A DNA stretch of 64,000 bases from an uncultured Pelagibacteraceae bacterium (GCA_902588975.1 CACIRJ010000002.1:79083-143082), one strand, 5' to 3'; shown: positions 47,372-57,939, numbered from the stretch's first letter. Notes: generated by a model from the sequence alone, not told the origin. A program made the numbers and translations.

Positions 47372-48131
47372 ACTGCTTATTTATTTTTATTTCGTTTTTA
47401 TAAATCTGACTTATTTTTTGGAAGGAACTAAAGCTTTGTCTTTTCCATTTATTTGATTGTATATTTTTTGTTGTAGCAATACCTTTGCCCGATCCAACAA
47501 GTAAAATTTCATCAAACTCATTAATTTTATTTATTTTTATATCTATTTTTTTTATTTTTATCTTTTTTTCTAAAAACTTAAGATTAACTCCTCGATAAAA
47601 TTTCCTTATAGGCGAATAATATTTATTATCTTTTATAAAAATAATATTTGAGGTTCCTGTTTCTAGAATTTTTCCATTTGAGCAAAGAGCAATATCAGAT
47701 TTTGTGTTATCCATTTTAGATAAATTTTTTAAAATAAATTTATACTTCAGATTTTTATGCTCAGGCTTAATTCTATTATAATTTACTAACTTTAACTGAA
47801 GATTTTTTTTAATTTTTAATTTATCTCTCAAAGAAATGGAAATTAAACTTTTGGTAACTGCAATTCGCAATAAATGATTATAATTTTTTTGTTTATTTAA
47901 ATTCGATTTAATTATTTTAAATATATTTCTTTTTAAATTTCGATCAAAGATTTTATAATTTTTAGTTGACTTAATAAGATTTGTTATGTGTTCTTTAAAA
48001 AATAAAATCTTTTGAGGCTTTCCATAGATCCACATAGTTGTGAATACCCCATGGGCATTCCATAGATCTTTAAATTCTTTTTCTTTAAGATCTTTTCGAC
48101 TGTAAGATTTTTTTAATAAGAATTTTACCAT
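47361..48131 (-). CDS. pabC: aminotransferase class IV, probable aminodeoxychorismate lyase
   Basis: ILETGTSNIIFIKDNKYYSP and RGVNLKFLE; immediately downstream of pabA/pabB. Confidence 0.75.
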   Translation of the reverse strand: MVKFLLKKSYSRKDLKEKEFKDLWNAHGVFTTMWIYGKPQKILFFKEHITNLIKSTKNYKIFDRNLKRNIFKIIKSNLNKQKNYNHLLRIAVTKSLISISLRDKLKIKKNLQLKLVNYNRIKPEHKNLKYKFILKNLSKMDNTKSDIALCSNGKILETGTSNIIFIKDNKYYSPIRKFYRGVNLKFLEKKIKIKKIDIKINKINEFDEILLVGSGKGIATTKNIQSNKWKRQSFSSFQKISQIYKNEIKINKQYVF

Positions 48132-48651
48132 TTGTTGTTAAAAAAGATTCTGGATGAAATTGAAAACCATATACATCATCTTTTTTGTTTTCAAAAGCCA
48201 TAGCAATATTAGTTTTAGCGCATCTCATGGTAATATCAAAATTTTCTTTAATAAATGGCTCTTGAAGCTTAAGTGAATGATATCTGCCGACTTTAAATTT
48301 GGAATTCTTTCTAAAGATGGATTTATTCGAAACAACTTTTACTTCAGATTGATAACCATGGAATATTCTCCTTTGTTGAATAATTTTTGCATTTTCACAA
48401 TGTAATATTTGCTGATACCCTAAGCAAATTCCTATGATTTTTTTTCTTCCTTTAAATTTATTATAAATTTTTGAAGTATTAGGATAATCTTTGGGTGAAC
48501 CGGGTCCAGGTGATAATACAATTGTATTAGATTTATTTAATAAACTGTTATTTATTTCAAAATAGTTTGAACAATAAACTTCATCAAACTGAGAGAATTG
48601 ATGAACTACATTCCATGTGAATGAATCCTGGTGATCTATTATATAAATCAT
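48085..48651 (-). CDS. pabA: glutamine amidotransferase component of aminodeoxychorismate/anthranilate synthase
   Basis: YIIDHQDSFTWNVV, LSPGPGSPKDY, IGICLGYQQI, YGFQFHPESFLT. Confidence 0.88.
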   Translation of the reverse strand: MIYIIDHQDSFTWNVVHQFSQFDEVYCSNYFEINNSLLNKSNTIVLSPGPGSPKDYPNTSKIYNKFKGRKKIIGICLGYQQILHCENAKIIQQRRIFHGYQSEVKVVSNKSIFRKNSKFKVGRYHSLKLQEPFIKENFDITMRCAKTNIAMAFENKKDDVYGFQFHPESFLTTNGKILIKKILQSKRS

Positions 48652-49862
48652 TTAAATAATTCTAATAATGATTTTGCTTTTATAAAGTTTTCATTAAATT
48701 CTTTTTTTGCTGCACTATCTAACACAACTCCAGATGCCGCAGATATTTCTGATGTATTTTTATAATTTAATATAGATCTTATTATTATGTTAAATCTCAT
48801 ATCTTTATTAAATTTTATATAGCCAAAACTACCTGTAAAAATATTTCTATTCTCTTTTTCTTGTTGGTTTAATAATTCTAAAGTTCTTACTTTGGGACAG
48901 CCTATGACTGATCCACCGGGCATCATAGATTTGAGAATATTTTTTATAGTCATACCCTTTAATAGGCTTCCAGATATAGTTGTAACATAATGAAATAAGT
49001 GCCTGTATTCCTCGACATACTTTTCTTTATCAATTTTTACTGTTCCTGGAATACAAACTCTGGATAAATCACTTCTTTCCATATCAACAATCATATTGTG
49101 TTCTTTAGTCTCTTTAATGTTATTTCTAAAAAACTTTAAGGCACTAGATCTGTTCGTTTTTTTATTTTTTCTTAATGTTCCAGCAATAGGCTTTGTAATA
49201 ATTTTATTACCTTTTTTTAATAATAAAGTTTCAGGTGAGCAGCTTACAATAGAATAATTTTTATCTCTTATCATAAAAGATTCTGGAGAAGCATTTGACT
49301 TCATTAGTCTCCAGAAAAAATTAATTGGATTTATTGAAGATTTATTACGATATTTTGTACAAATTTTTATTTGATATGTTTCTCCTTGTCTTATTTTTTT
49401 TGAAAAAATATCAAATATTTTTTTGTATTTTTGATATTTAATATTTAATTTAAATGGTGATAAAATTTTAGTTGGTTTGAAATAATTATTAAATTCTTGC
49501 TTCTTTTTATTTGAAAATATTGAAATATTATCTCTAATTTTAATGATTGTTTCTGGTTTGTAAAAAACTCCTTTATAAAAACCATTTTTAGACTGTTTGC
49601 TAATTTTAATACCAAGTAAATAATTTAAAATTTCATATCCAAAAAAACCAACATATTGATCAGTTTCTTTTTTATATTTCATTTTTTCAAAAGAGTTTAA
49701 AAATTTATGTATATTTTTTTTTGTTAAATTAATTTTTTTAGAAAAATCTGTGTAAATGTCATAACCATTATTAACTTTGTAAATTATCAGTGGCTTATCT
49801 GATTGATAAAGTTTTTCTAAATACGGGTTAAATTTAAGCTTATGCGATTTGTGGTCTTTCAA
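48648..49862 (-). CDS. pabB: aminodeoxychorismate synthase component I-like
   Basis: QGETYQIKICTKY, KPIAGTLRKNKKTN, EHNMIVDMERSDLSRVC, MMPGGSVIGCPKVRTLELL. Confidence 0.88.
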   Translation of the reverse strand: MKDHKSHKLKFNPYLEKLYQSDKPLIIYKVNNGYDIYTDFSKKINLTKKNIHKFLNSFEKMKYKKETDQYVGFFGYEILNYLLGIKISKQSKNGFYKGVFYKPETIIKIRDNISIFSNKKKQEFNNYFKPTKILSPFKLNIKYQKYKKIFDIFSKKIRQGETYQIKICTKYRNKSSINPINFFWRLMKSNASPESFMIRDKNYSIVSCSPETLLLKKGNKIITKPIAGTLRKNKKTNRSSALKFFRNNIKETKEHNMIVDMERSDLSRVCIPGTVKIDKEKYVEEYRHLFHYVTTISGSLLKGMTIKNILKSMMPGGSVIGCPKVRTLELLNQQEKENRNIFTGSFGYIKFNKDMRFNIIIRSILNYKNTSEISAASGVVLDSAAKKEFNENFIKAKSLLELFK

Positions 49863-51060
49863 TTGGCTTCTCTTTTATAGGTAAATGTATCAAACCAGCA
49901 AAAATAGATAATGCGATAGATATGTACCAAGCATAATCAAAATTGCCGTTAAGTTCGTAGAAAACTCCACTCAAATAAGCTCCTAAAAAAGATCCGATTT
50001 GATGACTTACAAAAACAATTCCATATAATAATCCGATATACTTAGTTCCAAATACCTTGCCTATTATTCCATTTGTTGGTGGAACTGTTGATAGCCATAA
50101 CATCCCAAAAGTAATTCCAAAGATTACTGAATTAAAAACACTTGGTGGTAAGAATATGAAATAAATAATTGATACTCCTCTTAATAGGTAAATTGCGCTT
50201 AATAAAATTTTTTGACTGTATCTAGTTGCAAGATATCCACTTGTAATTGTTCCAACCATATTAAAAAGTCCGATTAAAGCCAAAACCATTGCTGCACACC
50301 AATCTGGTAATCCTTTATCAATCATGTAAGTGGGTATATGAGTTGCAACTAAAGCAATATGCCAACCACATACAAAGAAACCTAACGTAAGATAGATGTA
50401 ACTTTTATTTGAAAAAGCCTCTTTTAAAGCTTCTCTAGCTGTTTGATTGTTATTTTGATTTGTACCGACAGGTATTTTTGGTGTTGAAACAAATAATGCT
50501 ACTATTAATCCTAGACCTAAAAAGAAACAGAAAAATAACATTGTATTTTCCCACCCATGTTCAACAAGTGAATATCTTGTGATTAGTGGTGATATAAAAT
50601 ATCCAAAAGATCCTGCTGATGTTACTATGCCTGTTGCTATTGTTCTGCTTGATACTGGAAAATGTTTTGCAACAACTGAAACAGGTATACTGATTGCTGT
50701 GGATCCCAGTCCAACTCCAACTAATATTCCAATTGTTATAGTAAAATAATAACCAGTATTAAAACCTGAATAAAATAATAAAATTGCTAATAAATAAAAA
50801 ACAAATCCAATAAAGATTGCAATATTACCACCATACTTATCCGTAATAATTCCAAACATAGGACTGAAAACACCCCACAATAAGAGCTGTAATCCCATTG
50901 TAAAACCGAACTGTGTTATGGTGATATCTAAATCAGTCGCAAAATCAAAATAAAACATTCCAAAAGTTTGTCTTATTCCTAGTGCAATAATAACAACAAC
51001 AGATGCAGCTATTACAGTAACTAATGCTTTCTTTGTTGGAAAAAATTTGGTGTCATTCAT
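49840..51060 (-). CDS. MFS transporter
   Basis: 12-TM; SPMFGIITDKYGG, LGLGLIVALFVSTPK. Confidence 0.9.
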   Translation of the reverse strand: MNDTKFFPTKKALVTVIAASVVVIIALGIRQTFGMFYFDFATDLDITITQFGFTMGLQLLLWGVFSPMFGIITDKYGGNIAIFIGFVFYLLAILLFYSGFNTGYYFTITIGILVGVGLGSTAISIPVSVVAKHFPVSSRTIATGIVTSAGSFGYFISPLITRYSLVEHGWENTMLFFCFFLGLGLIVALFVSTPKIPVGTNQNNNQTAREALKEAFSNKSYIYLTLGFFVCGWHIALVATHIPTYMIDKGLPDWCAAMVLALIGLFNMVGTITSGYLATRYSQKILLSAIYLLRGVSIIYFIFLPPSVFNSVIFGITFGMLWLSTVPPTNGIIGKVFGTKYIGLLYGIVFVSHQIGSFLGAYLSGVFYELNGNFDYAWYISIALSIFAGLIHLPIKEKPIERPQIA

Positions 51061-52235
51061 CTTACAGATTTAATAGCCTGTTTAATGTCAGCAATCAAAT
51101 CATTTGGATCTTCTAAACCAATATGTAATCTTATAATATGTTCGTTATTACTCAACTTTGTGTAGCTCCTGTTGCCCAGTGCCAATTTGTCTTGATATAA
51201 AGCAAGACTTTCAAATCCTCCCCAACTGTAACCATGGGCAAATAATTTTAATTTATTCAAAAATTTTATTACAGAGTTTTTATTTTTAGAAATAATTTTT
51301 ACACCCATTAACCCAGATGATCCTGAATAATACTTTTTCCACATTTTGTATTGTTTAATGTTTTTTTTAATTGGGTAAAAAACCTCTTTAACTTTTTTTT
51401 GTTTGCTCAAAAAATTAGCTACCTTGATGGTATTTTCTTGATGTTTGTCTAACCTAATATCCAACGTTCTTAGTCCTCTCATAATTAAGTAGGCATCATC
51501 AGGGCTTAGTCTTAAACCAACTGCTTTTTGACTTAATTCCACCTCTTTAAAAAGTCTTTTTTTAATAGCTAAACTGCCACCCATAACATCTGAATGACCA
51601 GAGTAATATTTTGTCGCTGAAACTATAGACATATCAAAACCTAAGTCTAAAGGCTTGATTAAATAAGGTGTTCCCCAAGTGTTATCAATAGCTGTATAAA
51701 TATTCTTATTCTTAGCAAAAGATAATATTTTTTTTAAATCTTGAAATTCAAATGTGTTACTTCCTGGGTTTTCAACAAAAATAAGTTTAGTTTTATTTGT
51801 AATTTTTTTTTTTAAGTCATCTAAGTTTTTTGGATCATAAAAAACTGCTTTAATATTAAATTTTTTTAAATAGTCTTCGGTTAAAAATCTTGTGGGAGAG
51901 TAGACTGAGTCCGTTATAATTATTTCATCACCAGGTCTTACAACACTAATCACTCCAAGAAAAACTGCACCAAATCCTGTTGGTGTTAAATAAACTTGAT
52001 AAGCATTTTCAATTTTTCTTAATAGTTCTTGTAGTGCAAAAGTTGTTGATGTTCCTTTTCTACCATAATCAAAATTTTTGCTTAAGGGATTTTTTTTATA
52101 ATTACTTTGTGTTTTCTTTATATCTTGAAGAGTTTTAAATATTATTGTTGAAGCTCTTACTACTGGCGGATTAACTGACTGATTTTGATAATCTTTTCCT
52201 ACTTGTTTTAAAAAAGTTTTAACTGAATTAACCAT
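51057..52235 (-). CDS. metC: cystathionine beta-lyase (Cys/Met metabolism PLP enzyme)
   Basis: YGRKGTSTTFALQELL, FVENPGSNTFEFQDL, DNTWGTPYLIKPLDLGFDMSIVSATKYYSGHSDVMGG. Confidence 0.88.
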   Translation of the reverse strand: MVNSVKTFLKQVGKDYQNQSVNPPVVRASTIIFKTLQDIKKTQSNYKKNPLSKNFDYGRKGTSTTFALQELLRKIENAYQVYLTPTGFGAVFLGVISVVRPGDEIIITDSVYSPTRFLTEDYLKKFNIKAVFYDPKNLDDLKKKITNKTKLIFVENPGSNTFEFQDLKKILSFAKNKNIYTAIDNTWGTPYLIKPLDLGFDMSIVSATKYYSGHSDVMGGSLAIKKRLFKEVELSQKAVGLRLSPDDAYLIMRGLRTLDIRLDKHQENTIKVANFLSKQKKVKEVFYPIKKNIKQYKMWKKYYSGSSGLMGVKIISKNKNSVIKFLNKLKLFAHGYSWGGFESLALYQDKLALGNRSYTKLSNNEHIIRLHIGLEDPNDLIADIKQAIKSVR

Positions 52236-52310
52236 AAAAAAATTGATTAGTTATATTGACAATGCTATATCCCTCAAATAAGTCAATAAAATTGTAAAAC
52301 TAAGGAGATT

Positions 52311-52394
52311 ATGGGATACCCTAAAAAGCATAGAGGCCGAAGAAAAATGGGCTCTAAAAAAAGAAGAGCAAGAAAAAAGAATAAGAAAAAGTAA
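52311..52394 (+). CDS. 27-aa ultra-basic microprotein MGYPKKHRGRRKMGSKKRRARKKNKKK, not in ORF track
   Basis: AAGGAG SD 3 nt before ATG 52311, TAA 52392-52394; more than 60% Lys/Arg/His; sits alone between two minus-strand genes. Confidence 0.7.
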   Translation: MGYPKKHRGRRKMGSKKRRARKKNKKK

Positions 52395-52400
52395 AATTAA

Positions 52401-53519
52401 TTATTCTTTAATCCAACCACCACCAAGAACTTTGTGACCATATTGGTCTTTTTTATAAAAGACACATGCTTGTCCAGGTGAAATACCATCTTCAGAATTA
52501 TCTAAATTTACCTCAGTATCATTCTCGTTTATAAAATTTACATTGGCGCTTAATAACTTTCCTGTAGACCTAACTTTGACTAATATATTTTCATTTAATT
52601 CGTTTTTATGGGATAATAGATTAATATTTTTTAAATTAATTTTTTTTTTACCTAGATGTTCTCTACCTCCAACAATTATCTCATTATTTTCTGCATCAAT
52701 TTTAATTACATATAATGCCTCTTTGTCAGATACTTTAATTCCTTTTCTTTGACCAATAGTAAAATTTATAATTCCATCATGAACGCCTATTACTTCACCA
52801 TTTAGATTTTTAATATTACCTTTTTTTAAGGAATCTGGCTTAAACTTTTTTATTACTGATGAATAGTCTCCGTTAGGAACAAAACATATATCTTGACTAT
52901 CTGGCTTATCTGCAACATTTAAATTTAGTTTTTTAGCAATTTCTCTAGTTTCATTTTTTAACATTCCACCTAATGGAAATCGTAAATAATTTAATTGCTC
53001 TCTTGTAGTATTAAATAGAAAATAACTTTGATCTCTATTTTCATCTACTGCTCTATACATATTATTTTTTTCATTTATTGTTATATTTTTTACATAATGA
53101 CCTGTGATCAAAGCATCAGCATTTAAATCTTTAGCAACTTCATACAAATCTTTAAATTTGACAGTTTGATTACACTGTACGCATGGTATTGGAGTTTCTC
53201 CTTTTAAGTAACTTTCTACAAAATTATCAATAACACCTTGCTTAAATTTATCTTGGTAATAAAGAATTTTATGATCAATATCTAATTTATGAGCAACTCT
53301 TTTTGCATCTATAACATCTTGGCCTGAGCAACATACTTTTGATTTAACAACTTCTTTACTATCATTGTATAGTTTTAATGTTATGCCGGTAACATTATAT
53401 CCTTGCATTTTCATCAAACCTGCAACTGTAGATGAGTCTACACCACCAGACATAGCTACAATTACTTTTGTATCAGACGGTTTCTTATCTAATCCAATTG
53501 AGTTTAACTCTAAATTCAT
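52401..53519 (-). CDS. mnmA: tRNA-specific 2-thiouridylase MnmA
   Basis: [63 protein letters not shown]. Confidence 0.96.
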   Translation of the reverse strand: MNLELNSIGLDKKPSDTKVIVAMSGGVDSSTVAGLMKMQGYNVTGITLKLYNDSKEVVKSKVCCSGQDVIDAKRVAHKLDIDHKILYYQDKFKQGVIDNFVESYLKGETPIPCVQCNQTVKFKDLYEVAKDLNADALITGHYVKNITINEKNNMYRAVDENRDQSYFLFNTTREQLNYLRFPLGGMLKNETREIAKKLNLNVADKPDSQDICFVPNGDYSSVIKKFKPDSLKKGNIKNLNGEVIGVHDGIINFTIGQRKGIKVSDKEALYVIKIDAENNEIIVGGREHLGKKKINLKNINLLSHKNELNENILVKVRSTGKLLSANVNFINENDTEVNLDNSEDGISPGQACVFYKKDQYGHKVLGGGWIKE

Positions 53520-53560
53520 GTGGTGGTATTTATACTCATTTCTATTATAAGTAAAATCAA

Positions 53561-53728
53561 ATGATTTTAGATTTTGAACCAGGTGATAAAGTTATAAATC
53601 CTAATAATAAAGATTGGGGAATAGGACAAGTACAGTCAATTATTAAAGAAAAAGTAACTGTGAATTTCGAAAATGTAGGAAAAAAAGTTATCAATGCTAA
53701 AAATATCGAATTAGAAAAGTTAGAATAA
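53561..53728 (+). CDS. DUF3553-family small protein ([55 protein letters not shown]), not in ORF track
   Basis: Matches remembered DUF3553 pattern (G..V..P...DWG.GQVQS....VTVNFE..GK..I). Confidence 0.85.
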   Translation: MILDFEPGDKVINPNNKDWGIGQVQSIIKEKVTVNFENVGKKVINAKNIELEKLE

Positions 53729-54499
53729 ATGAAACAAATCGAAATAAAGGCAGCAATAGAAAATCTGATTGACACTTTTTTATATGCAGGAAAAGTTTCA
53801 ATAGAATTAAGAAAAAAAGGCTTAATAAAAGAAATTAAGGAAGATAACACACCTGTTAGCAATGGCGATCTTGAAGTTAATAGAATTTTAACTGAAAAAA
53901 TAAATAACTTAACTCCTCAAATACCGATTGTATCAGAAGAAACTAGTCATAATAAATCCAAGAAAGATTTAAAAAATTTTTGGCTAATAGATCCAATTGA
54001 TGGCACTTATGATTACATTAATGATCTTGACGAATTTACTCTAAATGCTGGTTTAATAATTAATAATCGAGCAGTAGCAGGTATAATATATGCACCCGCT
54101 AAAAATAGATTATTTTATTCTTATGAGAAAGGTTGTTCATTTGAAATAATTAATAGTCAACATGTAAAATTAGACTGTTCAAAAATTTCAAATAATAAAC
54201 TTAAATTTGTATCATATTCAAATAAACTAAAACCTGAAATTAATAAAATTTATCAAACAATGAATGTTAGCGAATTTAAAAGGATGAAAAGTTCTTTAAA
54301 ATTTTGTGTAATAGCTTCAAATGAATACGACGGCTATGTTGCAGAGCCTAGAGCATGTGAATGGGATATAGCAGCTGGGCATGCTATTCTTGAAAATGCA
54401 GGGGGCATAGTTACAGATTTTGAGGGAAATGAAATACTTTACGGAAAAGAAAATTTTAAAAATCCTAGTATAATTTTGAAAAGAAATAAAAATATATAA
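53729..54499 (+). CDS. cysQ: 3'(2'),5'-bisphosphate nucleotidase (inositol monophosphatase family)
   Basis: SEETS, WLIDPIDGTYDYI, AEPRACEWDIAAGHAILENAGG. Confidence 0.88.
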   Translation: MKQIEIKAAIENLIDTFLYAGKVSIELRKKGLIKEIKEDNTPVSNGDLEVNRILTEKINNLTPQIPIVSEETSHNKSKKDLKNFWLIDPIDGTYDYINDLDEFTLNAGLIINNRAVAGIIYAPAKNRLFYSYEKGCSFEIINSQHVKLDCSKISNNKLKFVSYSNKLKPEINKIYQTMNVSEFKRMKSSLKFCVIASNEYDGYVAEPRACEWDIAAGHAILENAGGIVTDFEGNEILYGKENFKNPSIILKRNKNI

Positions 54500-54648
54500 T
54501 GAGTGAACAATTAAGAATAATATTAATTATAATAGTTTCTGTATCAATTTTTGGATTAATAGTATTTGTGATGGTAAAAAACTATATCAAAAGCAAAATT
54601 CAGTATTATTTAGAAGAAAAGAATAAAAAGTCTAAAGAAGATTTATAA
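54499..54648 (+). CDS. small single-TM protein (MSEQLRIILIIIVSVSIFGLIVFVMVKNYIKSKIQYYLEEKNKKSKEDL), not in ORF track
   Basis: TAATG overlap with cysQ stop; TM helix followed by charged tail. Confidence 0.55.
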   Translation: MSEQLRIILIIIVSVSIFGLIVFVMVKNYIKSKIQYYLEEKNKKSKEDL

Positions 54649-55234
54649 TTTTCAAATATTCCTCTTTATCTAGTTCCATTACTCTTCTGGAAACCTCAAA
54701 ATCAAATCCAGATCTTGCTAATATACCAATATCTTTTTTATAGAATAAAGGTCTATTATCTTCAGTTCTTGAAGGACCAATTCTTTTTTTTTTACAAACT
54801 TTTATGGCTGAAAAAAAATCTTGATCTTCATTATTTTCATTAATTTGTTCAATTGTATTTTTTATGTATTTTTCTCCAACTCCTTTGCTTATTAAATAAT
54901 TTCTAATCTTATTTATTGATGAACCTCTTTGGATTAGACTTTTCGCTTTTGTTTCTGAATAAAATTTATCATTTATAAATTTAGATTTTTCTAAATCTTC
55001 AGCTACAATCTCGATTAGATCTGAAATATTGCTTCTTTTAACGTTATCAACTTTAGATCTTAAGTATTTCTTTAAAAGATATGTTTTTAGCTGTTGTTTT
55101 GATGGTGCAAATTTTTCTACATAATTAAGTGCAAAGTTGCGCATTTCATCAATTGTCGCTTCTAAGTTTTTTTTTTTATTTTTTATAGGAATCATTATTG
55201 CATTTAATATAATATAACCCTCATGATTGAACAA
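54632..55234 (-). CDS. recX: RecX-family regulatory protein
   Basis: Helical repeats FINDKFYSETKAKSLIQRGSSINKIRNYLISKGVGEKYI and ARSGFDFEVSRRVMEL typical of RecX. Confidence 0.75.
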   Translation of the reverse strand: MFNHEGYIILNAIMIPIKNKKKNLEATIDEMRNFALNYVEKFAPSKQQLKTYLLKKYLRSKVDNVKRSNISDLIEIVAEDLEKSKFINDKFYSETKAKSLIQRGSSINKIRNYLISKGVGEKYIKNTIEQINENNEDQDFFSAIKVCKKKRIGPSRTEDNRPLFYKKDIGILARSGFDFEVSRRVMELDKEEYLKIINLL

Positions 55235-55696
55235 ATATCTGCATTTTTTACAGTAGAAATGATCTATATGTGGTTGAATATAGGTGTAATACCTTTTTGG
55301 TTAATGCTTATTATTTTTCCACATACTAAAGTTTGTGGTTTATTTGTTACATCAATAATTCCAACATTTATTTTGGCAAGTGTTTATGTTTATCTATTAT
55401 ATATATTCTTTTTTGCCGGATATGATTTTGATAAAAACTTTATTTTATATTTAAGTTTTTATGATCTTGCTGAGCTTTTTGAGAATAATGAGTTTTTAAT
55501 TTTATTTTGGACGCACTTCTTAGCTATAAATTTGTTTTGTGGATCTTGGATTGTTAGAGATAGCCAGAGGTTTTACATGTCAAAAATTCTAGTCTTTTTT
55601 CCTTTAATAATCACATATTTTATTGGTCCTTTAGGATTATTTATATACTGGGTGATAAGAATTTTTTTCGCAAAGAGAATAAGTTTATTTGATTAA
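55223..55696 (+). CDS. ABA4-like (DUF4281) family membrane protein
   Basis: 4-TM; FWTHFLAINLFCGSWIVRDSQRF...FFPLIITYFIGPLGLFIYWVIR. Confidence 0.75.
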   Translation: MIEQISAFFTVEMIYMWLNIGVIPFWLMLIIFPHTKVCGLFVTSIIPTFILASVYVYLLYIFFFAGYDFDKNFILYLSFYDLAELFENNEFLILFWTHFLAINLFCGSWIVRDSQRFYMSKILVFFPLIITYFIGPLGLFIYWVIRIFFAKRISLFD

Positions 55697-55699
55697 TTT

Positions 55700-56086
55700 T
55701 TATTTCTCTACTTTAAAGCCACTGCTCTTCATTTGAGAAAAGCCACCATCTATATGTGAAATTTTTTCAAACCCCATATCTTTCAATGATTTTGTAGCTA
55801 GTGCAGATCTTAATCCACCTGCACAAAATAAAACCATTTCTTTGTTCATATCTATCTTGCCTTCTTTAAAGTAAGGACTATCTGGATCCATCCAAAACTC
55901 TAACATTCCTCTAGGAATGTGATGAGAATTTTCTATTCTTCCCATTTTCTCAAGTTCTCGAATATCTCTTATATCAATTAAATTGCATTTATCACTGTTT
56001 ACCATCTCTAATGCTTCCGCTGGGGAAAGTGTCTTGATTTCTGTCAAAGCTTCTGCGACTAATGTTTGTGCTGATTTAATGCTCAT
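55700..56086 (-). CDS. rhodanese-like domain protein
   Basis: NLIDIRDIRELEKMGRIENSHHIPRGMLEFW, VLFCAGGLRSALATKSLKDMGF (active Cys). Confidence 0.93.
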   Translation of the reverse strand: MSIKSAQTLVAEALTEIKTLSPAEALEMVNSDKCNLIDIRDIRELEKMGRIENSHHIPRGMLEFWMDPDSPYFKEGKIDMNKEMVLFCAGGLRSALATKSLKDMGFEKISHIDGGFSQMKSSGFKVEK

Positions 56087-56129
56087 AAAGGTTTAATACA
56101 TCATTATAAATTTTAATCTACGAAAAAAT

Positions 56130-56579
56130 ATGCCAAATAAAGCTCCTAATTTCAAAATCCCATCAACCAATTCAAAACTTTTAGAGCTAAAGAAAATCAA
56201 AAGTAAATATAAAGTTTTATATTTCTATCCAAAAGATAATACACCAGGGTGCACAGTTGAGACAAAAGACTTCAATTCTCTACTTTCACAATTTAAAAAA
56301 TTAGACTGTGAAGTTATTGGTATTTCTAAAGATAGTATGGAAAGTCATGAAAAATTTAGAGATAAATTTAAAATTAAGTTTGATTTGGTAGCAGACGTAA
56401 AAAAAGAAGCGATTAAAGCATACAAAGTTTGGGGTAAAAAAAAATTCATGGGTAGAGAATTTATGGGATTAATAAGAAGTACATTTTTATTAAAAGATGA
56501 CAAAATTATTAAAGAGTGGCGTTCAGTAAAAGTTAAAGACCACGCAAAAGAAGTGTTAGAATTTTTAAAAACAGTTTAA
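56130..56579 (+). CDS. bcp: peroxiredoxin, thioredoxin-dependent thiol peroxidase Bcp-type
   Basis: VLYFYPKDNTPGCTVETKDF, IGISKDSMESHEKF. Confidence 0.93.
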   Translation: MPNKAPNFKIPSTNSKLLELKKIKSKYKVLYFYPKDNTPGCTVETKDFNSLLSQFKKLDCEVIGISKDSMESHEKFRDKFKIKFDLVADVKKEAIKAYKVWGKKKFMGREFMGLIRSTFLLKDDKIIKEWRSVKVKDHAKEVLEFLKTV

Positions 56580-56582
56580 TAA

Positions 56583-56610
56583 AAAAAGGCCCCATTTACG
56601 GGGCCTTTTT
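56583..56610. terminator. bidirectional Rho-independent terminator
   Basis: AAAAAGGCCCC-ATTTAC-GGGGCCTTTTT between convergent bcp and amtB. Confidence 0.92.
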
Positions 56611-56637
56611 AGTTTAACTTAAGGGAGGGAGTTAAAT

Positions 56638-57939
56638 TTAGTCTCTTATAGCGTAAGCTATTACACCAGTTTCAGTTACGTCTGTACCTTTCAGTTCAGC
56701 CTCTTTACTTAATCTGATACCCATAGTGTTTTTCATAATTGCCCATACAATGTATGATACTACAAAAACAAATGCGTTGATCGAGATTACACCGATTAAC
56801 TGTGCACTAAAGTTTGCATCAGAGTTTGTTAGTGGAACAGCTAATGTTCCCCAAACTCCAGCAAATAAGTGAGCTGGTATTGCACCAACAACATCATCAA
56901 TCTTAAATGAGAATAATAGTTTTGTTCCAAACACTACTATCAATCCACCGATTGCACCGATGAATATTGCTGCTATAGGTGCTGGCGCTAATGGTTCAGC
57001 TGTTATTGCAACTAATCCACCAATCGCGCCGTTAAGCATTTGAACTACATCAGTTTTACCATACATTAATCTAGTAATTACTGCTGCTGCTAAAACACCA
57101 CCACACGCTGCTAAGTTTGTATTAATAAATATATTAGATACTGCTACTGCATCATCGAAAGTTCCCATAGCAAGCTGTGAACCACCGTTGAAACCGAACC
57201 AACCTAACCATAAAATAAATACTCCAACTGTTACCAAAGGTATAGAAGAAGCTGCAAATGGTCTCATTGGTTTTGCTTCACCTGATTTAGCAAATCTTCC
57301 TGTTCTCGCACCTAACAACATAGCTCCTGCTAATGCTGCAGCACCACCAGTTGAGTGTACAAGAGTTGAACCAGCAAAATCAGAGAAACCTAAAGCGGCT
57401 AACCAGCCACCACCCCACTGCCATCCCATGACAATTGGATAAATGATTCCTGATAAAATTGCTGCAAATAAGAAGAAAGGCCATAATTTAATTCTTTCTG
57501 CTAACGTACCAGATACAATTGATACTGTTGTTGCACAGAATACCATTTGGAAATACCAATCCGAACCATCTGCATATCCTGTATCAACAGCACTTGCATC
57601 AGACCACGGAGTGAATGTTCCTATATAGCCACCTTCTGGAATTCCATATGCTAGATTATAACCAACCATCCAGAACATAATTCCAGCGATAGAAAATAAT
57701 CCTATATTTTTTGCACAAATTACAGATACACTTTTTGAAGTTACCATTCCTGATTCTAGCATCGCAAATCCGCAAGCCATAAACATGACAAGAAAACCAC
57801 AAACTAAAAATAGAAATGTATTAAAAATAAATCCAACTTCTGCAGAGACTGTAGATTCGGCATAACCTACACTTGTCATGTTTAGTAAGAAAAACAAACT
57901 TACTAAAGGACCGACAAGTTTTTTTAAATGTTTAGTCAT
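56638..57939 (-). CDS. amtB: ammonium transporter
   Basis: FVMFMACGFAMLESGMV, FSDFAGSTLVHSTGGAAALAGAMLLGARTGRF, HLFAGVWGTLAVPL. Confidence 0.96.
   Translation of the reverse strand: MTKHLKKLVGPLVSLFFLLNMTSVGYAESTVSAEVGFIFNTFLFLVCGFLVMFMACGFAMLESGMVTSKSVSVICAKNIGLFSIAGIMFWMVGYNLAYGIPEGGYIGTFTPWSDASAVDTGYADGSDWYFQMVFCATTVSIVSGTLAERIKLWPFFLFAAILSGIIYPIVMGWQWGGGWLAALGFSDFAGSTLVHSTGGAAALAGAMLLGARTGRFAKSGEAKPMRPFAASSIPLVTVGVFILWLGWFGFNGGSQLAMGTFDDAVAVSNIFINTNLAACGGVLAAAVITRLMYGKTDVVQMLNGAIGGLVAITAEPLAPAPIAAIFIGAIGGLIVVFGTKLLFSFKIDDVVGAIPAHLFAGVWGTLAVPLTNSDANFSAQLIGVISINAFVFVVSYIVWAIMKNTMGIRLSKEAELKGTDVTETGVIAYAIRD

Noticed and set aside
53557-53862. 101-aa minus-strand ORF.
   Set aside because: Overlaps the DUF3553 gene and cysQ start on the opposite strand, both with strong family support.
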